From Candidatus Pacearchaeota archaeon UBA284 (GTDB taxonomy: Archaea > Nanobdellota > Nanobdellia > Pacearchaeales > UBA284), in contig DAKN01000051.1 in assembly GCA_002499185.1 (NCBI GenBank), positions 1 to 9,291 of the forward strand: a DNA stretch of 9,291 nt, written 5' to 3'. Below the pieces are notes generated by a model. That model ran no database searches, was not told where the DNA came from, and saw only the letters and a program-made list of their open reading frames with translations. Within the stretch, counting starts at the first letter, position 1, and each line of letters begins with the position of its first letter. A program made the position numbers and the translations under genes. This document shows, piece by piece, positions 5,765-9,291 of the stretch.

Positions 5765-7114
5765 ATGGTAAAAATAAAGATAGAAAAAGTAACGCAAGAT
5801 AATGAAACAAATAAAAAAGAAGAACCTGCAAAAAATTACGACGAGACTTATCAAAAGTTAAATAAAGAAATTGCAAGTGATGATAAAATTTCTATTTCTG
5901 GCCAGCCTGTTTTAAATGTTGGAATTGTAGGACATATAGATCATGGCAAAACAACCTTGTTGCATAGATTAACGGGAATTTGGGCAGACAAACACTCTGA
6001 AGAATTGAAAAGAGGAATTACAATAAAATTAGGATATGCTGATTTAATCATAAGAAAATGTTCTTGCGGAAAATTTACTATTAATCAAGATTGTTCTGTA
6101 TGTGGTTGTAAAACTAAAGAAATAAAACAAATCAGTTTTGTCGATGCACCAGGGCATGAAATGCTTATGGCAACAATGCTTGGCGGAGCAGCGATTATTG
6201 ATGCAGCACTTTTAGTAATTTCAGCACATGAACCATTTCCAAAACCACAGACAAAAGAACATTTTCTGGCGTTGCAAGTAAGGGGGATAAAAAACATAAT
6301 CATTGTACAAAATAAAGTTGATCTTGTCACAAAAGAACAAGCCATCGAGCAATTCAAAAAAATAAAAGAATTTGTAAAAGATACATTTGCAGAAAATGTA
6401 GAAATAATTCCTATTTGTGCGCAGCAAGGAGCAAATATGGATGAGCTGCTTTGTTCATTAAATAAACTTCCAGCACAGCAACGCGATACAACATCAAAAC
6501 CGGTATTTTTGATAGCTAGAACATTTGATATCAATAAACCAGGCACAAAAGTTGCTAATTTACACGGCGGTGTTCTTGGTGGAACCTTAAAAAAAGGAAA
6601 ATTGAAAATTGGAGACATTATAGAAATTAAACCAGGAATAGAAATAAAAAAACATAATCAAACAATATTCAAACCAGTTGAAACAAAAATAATAGGGTTA
6701 GTTGCTGGAGGAAAAAAATTAAATGAAATTATTCCATCTGGATTAATTGCTATAGAAACTAGTTTAGATCCGGTTATGACAAAATCAGATGCACTTGCAG
6801 GATGCTTGGCAGGATTAAAAGGAACAATTCCAGAAATAACCACAAAAATAAAAATGAAGCCCTATTTATTCAAGGAAATAAGTTTGAATGAAAAAGAAAA
6901 ACCAGTTGCTATAGAGCCATTAAAAACAAACGAATATCTTCTTATGAGCGTAAACACGACAACAACTGTCGGTTTAATAACCAGCGCAAGAAAAGATATA
7001 GCAGAACTTAACTTAAAAATTCCGATTGTTCCAAATATTGGGGATAGGATAGGAATAGCAAGAAATTATTCAGGGCATTGGAGATTGATTGGTTGGGCTG
7101 AATTAATAGCATAA
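5765..7114 (+). CDS. eif2g: Translation initiation factor aIF2, gamma subunit (GTPase)
   Basis: aIF2 gamma is the GTP-binding core of the alpha-beta-gamma factor that delivers initiator Met-tRNA to the small ribosomal subunit. The P-loop GHIDHGKT is at residues 56-63 and switch I EELKRGITIKLGYAD at 79-93. The aIF2-gamma zinc knuckle region has Cys99, Cys101, Cys110, Cys113 and Cys115. G3 DAPGH is at 127-131 and G4 NKVD at 183-186. The G5 position reads CA (218-219) where SA is usual. Beta-barrel domains II and III follow, ending in the expected 'RIGIARNYSGHWRLIGWAEL' type C-terminus. The 45-50 residue Lys/Glu-rich N-terminal extension is longer than in typical archaeal proteins of about 410 residues. 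The TATA spacing supports this upstream start. Same direction as rps6e and infB. Confidence 0.97.
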   Translation: MVKIKIEKVTQDNETNKKEEPAKNYDETYQKLNKEIASDDKISISGQPVLNVGIVGHIDHGKTTLLHRLTGIWADKHSEELKRGITIKLGYADLIIRKCSCGKFTINQDCSVCGCKTKEIKQISFVDAPGHEMLMATMLGGAAIIDAALLVISAHEPFPKPQTKEHFLALQVRGIKNIIIVQNKVDLVTKEQAIEQFKKIKEFVKDTFAENVEIIPICAQQGANMDELLCSLNKLPAQQRDTTSKPVFLIARTFDINKPGTKVANLHGGVLGGTLKKGKLKIGDIIEIKPGIEIKKHNQTIFKPVETKIIGLVAGGKKLNEIIPSGLIAIETSLDPVMTKSDALAGCLAGLKGTIPEITTKIKMKPYLFKEISLNEKEKPVAIEPLKTNEYLLMSVNTTTTVGLITSARKDIAELNLKIPIVPNIGDRIGIARNYSGHWRLIGWAELIA

Positions 7115-7139
7115 ATTTTGTAATAAAAATACAATAATT

Positions 7140-7167
7140 CTTTTAAACTGAATTTATTTTAGATAAT
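7140..7167 (+). promoter_or_regulatory. Promoter of the JAMM gene, twin of the eif2g promoter
   Basis: CTTTTAAACT (7140-7149) and the downstream AGATAA correspond to the eif2g promoter at 23 of 28 positions. By that alignment transcription starts near 7167-7169, leaving a leader of about 15 nt before the ATG at 7183. No Shine-Dalgarno sequence is visible in it. A weaker alternative TATA (TTTATTTT, 7153-7160) would restore leaderless spacing. Confidence 0.45.
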
Positions 7168-7182
7168 TCTCCTGCAATTAAA

Positions 7183-7869
7183 ATGGCGCTAAAAATAATC
7201 CTTAATGAAGAAGCATATCAGGGAATGGTTCATCAAGCATTGCAATTATATAAACAAGAATCTTTTGGTTATGTTATCGGGAAAAGAATAAAGAGGAAGA
7301 AAACATTTGATTATGAAACTTTAGCAAAAGCATCTATTCCTACAAGAATTTATCCGAGTTATGATTCCATAAATCAAGATTTAGAAACTTATAATCGTGC
7401 GATTTCTTTTTTTAGAAGAACATCATTAGATATTATCGGAGATTTCCATAGTCATACTGATTTTTCTAAGAGGGTTGGAAAAATCACCCTTAGTGATGAG
7501 GATATAAATAATATTAAAATGAACGGCAGATACTTTTTTTCATTTGTATTGGGAATTAAAGAAAGTGAAGCAAAAAATGTTGGGTTAATGATAAAAAATA
7601 AGGAAATAATTTATGTGGATGATTTTTATTATGGGAAGGCAAAAAATAAAAAAAGACGTCTCAAAATAAGAATGGTGGCATTTTATCTGGAAAAATCAAG
7701 AAAAAAAGATAAAGAACCGACAGTCATTCAAGCAGAAATAGAACCATCTTCTTATCTTTTAAATTGGATAAATAAATTTTCTTTGAATAAAAGAAAAAAA
7801 CCAAGATCAATAGAAACTCTGGAGAGCATCGCAGAATCTATAGATAATAAAGAACAGCAAGAAGATTAA
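7183..7869 (+). CDS. JAMM/MPN-domain (Mov34/PAD-1-type) putative metalloprotease
   Basis: JAMM proteases are zinc isopeptidases. In archaea some cleave ubiquitin-like SAMP conjugates; others are of unknown role. The candidate catalytic Glu is Glu26 in QESFGYVIG, the usual position before the 'G-x-L-x-G'-like strand. The zinc histidines are in GDFHSHTD (His89, His91), and the distal Ser-x2-Asp is LSDED (Ser104, Asp107). The spacing from the second His to Ser is 12 residues instead of the usual 7, so the zinc loop is enlarged. Residues 150-175 are strongly basic and the C-terminal 50 residues are charged. The protein is cytoplasmic, with no signal or membrane segment. It follows eif2g by 68 bases. 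Its end is one base from the convergent Lgt-like gene. The fold call is good; enzymatic activity is inferred. Confidence 0.82.
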   Translation: MALKIILNEEAYQGMVHQALQLYKQESFGYVIGKRIKRKKTFDYETLAKASIPTRIYPSYDSINQDLETYNRAISFFRRTSLDIIGDFHSHTDFSKRVGKITLSDEDINNIKMNGRYFFSFVLGIKESEAKNVGLMIKNKEIIYVDDFYYGKAKNKKRRLKIRMVAFYLEKSRKKDKEPTVIQAEIEPSSYLLNWINKFSLNKRKKPRSIETLESIAESIDNKEQQED

Positions 7870-7870
7870 A

Positions 7871-8716
7871 TTAATTCCAACCAAAATCTTTTCTTTGAAT
7901 TTTATCTATGTTTGCAATTGCAATTATAGAACCAATAAAAACCAATATACAAACCCATTGGCTTGTTGCTAATCCTAAGAAATAACTATGATGATCTCTT
8001 AAAAAGTCAATGAAAAATCTTAAAGTAGAATACATAACAGCGAAACTTAAAAACATTGAACCTTCTTTGTCAAAAAAATCAGATTCATGAATAAATGTTA
8101 TATCCTTAAATGAATTCTTTTTGAATCTCGAAAATTTTTCTCCTTGTTGTTTTCTATTCTTTAGTTTTATTAAAACAAAAAAGATTGCTAAATTAGCAAA
8201 GATATCATAAAATTGCGTTGGATGTCTTGGGATATCATCTATTGTTTTTATTGCCCAAGGTAAATCAGAGCCGATACCATAACAGCACCAATTTAGAAAA
8301 CATCCGATTCTTCCTATTGCTAATGCTAAAACAATATATGGTGCACTTATATCTAAAATTTGAAGAAATTTTAAGTCGGTGTTTCTTTTAGTATAAATCC
8401 AAACAAAAAGCAAACCCAAAAAGATACCGCCATAGCTTGTTAATCCCCCATCCCAGAAAGATAAAATTTCTAATGGCTTACCAATAAAATAAAAAATATT
8501 TTCAATAACATAAAATAATCTTGAGCCAAGAACTGCACCAAGCAATGTTAAAAATCCGAGGTTATAAATATGCAATGTGTCTATTTTCTTTTTCCTCGCT
8601 TCCATCAAAATAAGAAAAAATGCTGTTAAGAAAGCGATTGCAAAGAATAATCCCCAGGAATATACTTTTAATGCCCCAAAATTAAATAAAATTTTTACTG
8701 GAATATAATCTATCAT
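7871..8716 (-). CDS. Lgt-family (prolipoprotein diacylglyceryl transferase-like) membrane protein
   Basis: Lgt transfers diacylglycerol from phosphatidylglycerol to the lipobox cysteine of secreted lipoproteins. The protein has about seven hydrophobic segments and a length of 281, both usual for the family. The signature regions are recognisable: GGLTSYGGIFLG (90-101), GRIGCFLNWCCYG (135-147), DLPWAI (151-156), RHPTQFYD (164-171) and LRFFIDFLR (232-240). Compared with E. coli Lgt, the essential His103 is Tyr95, Asn146 is Cys139 and Glu151 is Cys144, while Arg143 (Arg136), Gly154 (Gly147) and Arg239 (Arg233) are kept. The 'GRIGCF...CCYG' with 'YGG' form is one I know as a variant class in PF01790, so the activity may differ from standard Lgt. 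The start is supported by a TATA box 25 nt upstream. It was perhaps acquired from bacteria. Confidence 0.85.
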   Translation of the reverse strand: MIDYIPVKILFNFGALKVYSWGLFFAIAFLTAFFLILMEARKKKIDTLHIYNLGFLTLLGAVLGSRLFYVIENIFYFIGKPLEILSFWDGGLTSYGGIFLGLLFVWIYTKRNTDLKFLQILDISAPYIVLALAIGRIGCFLNWCCYGIGSDLPWAIKTIDDIPRHPTQFYDIFANLAIFFVLIKLKNRKQQGEKFSRFKKNSFKDITFIHESDFFDKEGSMFLSFAVMYSTLRFFIDFLRDHHSYFLGLATSQWVCILVFIGSIIAIANIDKIQRKDFGWN

Positions 8717-8736
8717 TAAAATAAAATAAAATCAAG

Positions 8737-8746
8737 ATTTAAAAAA
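8737..8746 (-). promoter_or_regulatory. TATA box of the Lgt-like gene
   Basis: TTTTTTAAAT on the minus strand, midpoint 25 nt before the start codon at 8714-8716. The spacing is that of a leaderless transcript. Confidence 0.55.
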
Positions 8747-8780
8747 GCTTGTTGTAATTCAGTAATGGTTAATAAATAGT

Positions 8781-8789
8781 TTTATAAAG
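8781..8789 (+). promoter_or_regulatory. TATA box of the 156-aa orphan gene
   Basis: TTTATAAAG, midpoint 25 nt before the ATG at 8810. This is one of the best TATA matches in the window, and the spacing is leaderless. Confidence 0.65.
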
Positions 8790-8809
8790 TTAAATAAATC
8801 TTGTAAAAA

Positions 8810-9280
8810 ATGGAAAGGACTAAAGGAACAGGGGAAAAACTCGAAGAGATTTGTTTATGGAAAATTATTACAAAAATAGAACAAAATAGAATAACCTTAA
8901 AATCAAATAAGGGTTTTGCAAAATATGTTCCAAAAGATGGAGAACATGTCAATGTAAAAGCAGAAAAAACTAATGATTGTTATTCTTGCATTGGTGAACA
9001 TTGTGAAGATTATTTTGGAATTCCCATAAAAATGATAATTGAACATCTTAGACGCGAACTACATCAAGAATTTACAAATGGAAAATTAGAAATATCACAA
9101 GGACCAGAAACAACTTCTGCTTATTGTTTTGCATTAAATACGCTCAATGATTTAATAAAATGTGAATTTTTGCAAATTCCAGGTAGATTACACACGAGAG
9201 ATTATCATTTGATTGCACAATTTTATTATAAACATCCAGAAGCGTATAAAATTTTAGAACTTCTTGTTGAAAATAGATAA
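8810..9280 (+). CDS. Hypothetical protein with CxxCxxxxC motif (156 aa)
   Basis: I do not recognise a family. The protein is cytoplasmic by appearance, with no signal or membrane segment. The first 50 residues look like a small beta-rich unit (LWKIITKIEQNRITLKS, then AKYVPKDGEHVNVKAE), possibly a small barrel. Next is the cysteine motif Cys57-x2-Cys60-x4-Cys65 in NDCYSCIGEHCEDYFG, which could hold a metal or form part of an active site. The remainder is helical with many His, Tyr and Phe residues, plus Cys106 and Cys118. Start and promoter are clear, and the gene is complete, ending 11 bases before the window edge. It is divergent from the Lgt-like gene with 93 bases between start codons, so shared regulation is possible. 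Confidence 0.78.
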   Translation: MERTKGTGEKLEEICLWKIITKIEQNRITLKSNKGFAKYVPKDGEHVNVKAEKTNDCYSCIGEHCEDYFGIPIKMIIEHLRRELHQEFTNGKLEISQGPETTSAYCFALNTLNDLIKCEFLQIPGRLHTRDYHLIAQFYYKHPEAYKILELLVENR

Positions 9281-9291
9281 TTTATTAAGTT

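Noticed and set aside
6085..6618. 177-residue minus-strand open frame inside eif2g
   Set aside because: It lies wholly opposite a conserved GTPase gene, has no family match and no TATA box at its start; it is a shadow of eif2g.
7987..7993. ATGATGA as box C of a C/D guide RNA
   Set aside because: It lies within the Lgt-like coding region and no box D or C'/D' partner is found at suitable distance.

Overview
The window is an AT-rich piece of an archaeal genome, most likely from a small-genome DPANN lineage of the Woesearchaeota/Pacearchaeota type. The domain is secure. It carries three archaeal/eukaryotic-type translation genes (aIF5B, ribosomal protein eS6, aIF2 gamma), and archaeal TATA boxes sit at a fixed distance before the start codons. 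The lineage is an inference from base composition, compact spacing and gene style.

Layout. The left edge cuts into infB (aIF5B, + strand, 5' end missing). It is followed by a secreted zinc-metalloprotease-like protein with a cysteine-rich module and an SCP2-like C-terminus (+). Next come two minus-strand genes: a 254-residue orphan, and a small protein resembling DUF1284. Then come rps6e (+), a 95-residue orphan (-), a multi-pass membrane protein (+), eif2g (+), a JAMM/MPN-type putative metalloprotease (+), an Lgt-family membrane protein (-) and a final cysteine-containing orphan (+).

How it works together. infB, rps6e and eif2g all serve translation initiation or the small ribosomal subunit. 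They lie in the same direction within about 7 kb but are separated by unrelated genes. Every gene whose start is visible has its own TATA-like box. For nine of ten the box midpoint lies 24-27 nt before the ATG, so transcription should begin at or next to the start codon (leaderless mRNAs), and no Shine-Dalgarno sequence is needed or seen. The exception is the JAMM gene, predicted to have a leader of about 15 nt. The genes therefore look like separately transcribed units, not an operon. Convergent neighbours meet tail to tail: one pair shares a four-base TTAA holding both stop codons, and another is one base apart.

The items most worth a second look are the metzincin/cysteine-rich/SCP2-like protein, the Lgt-family protein lacking canonical Lgt catalytic residues in an archaeon, the JAMM protein with a lengthened zinc loop, and three orphan genes inside a translation neighbourhood. 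I see no CRISPR array, tRNA, rRNA, insertion sequence or integrase, and no gene-free stretch over 300 bases.
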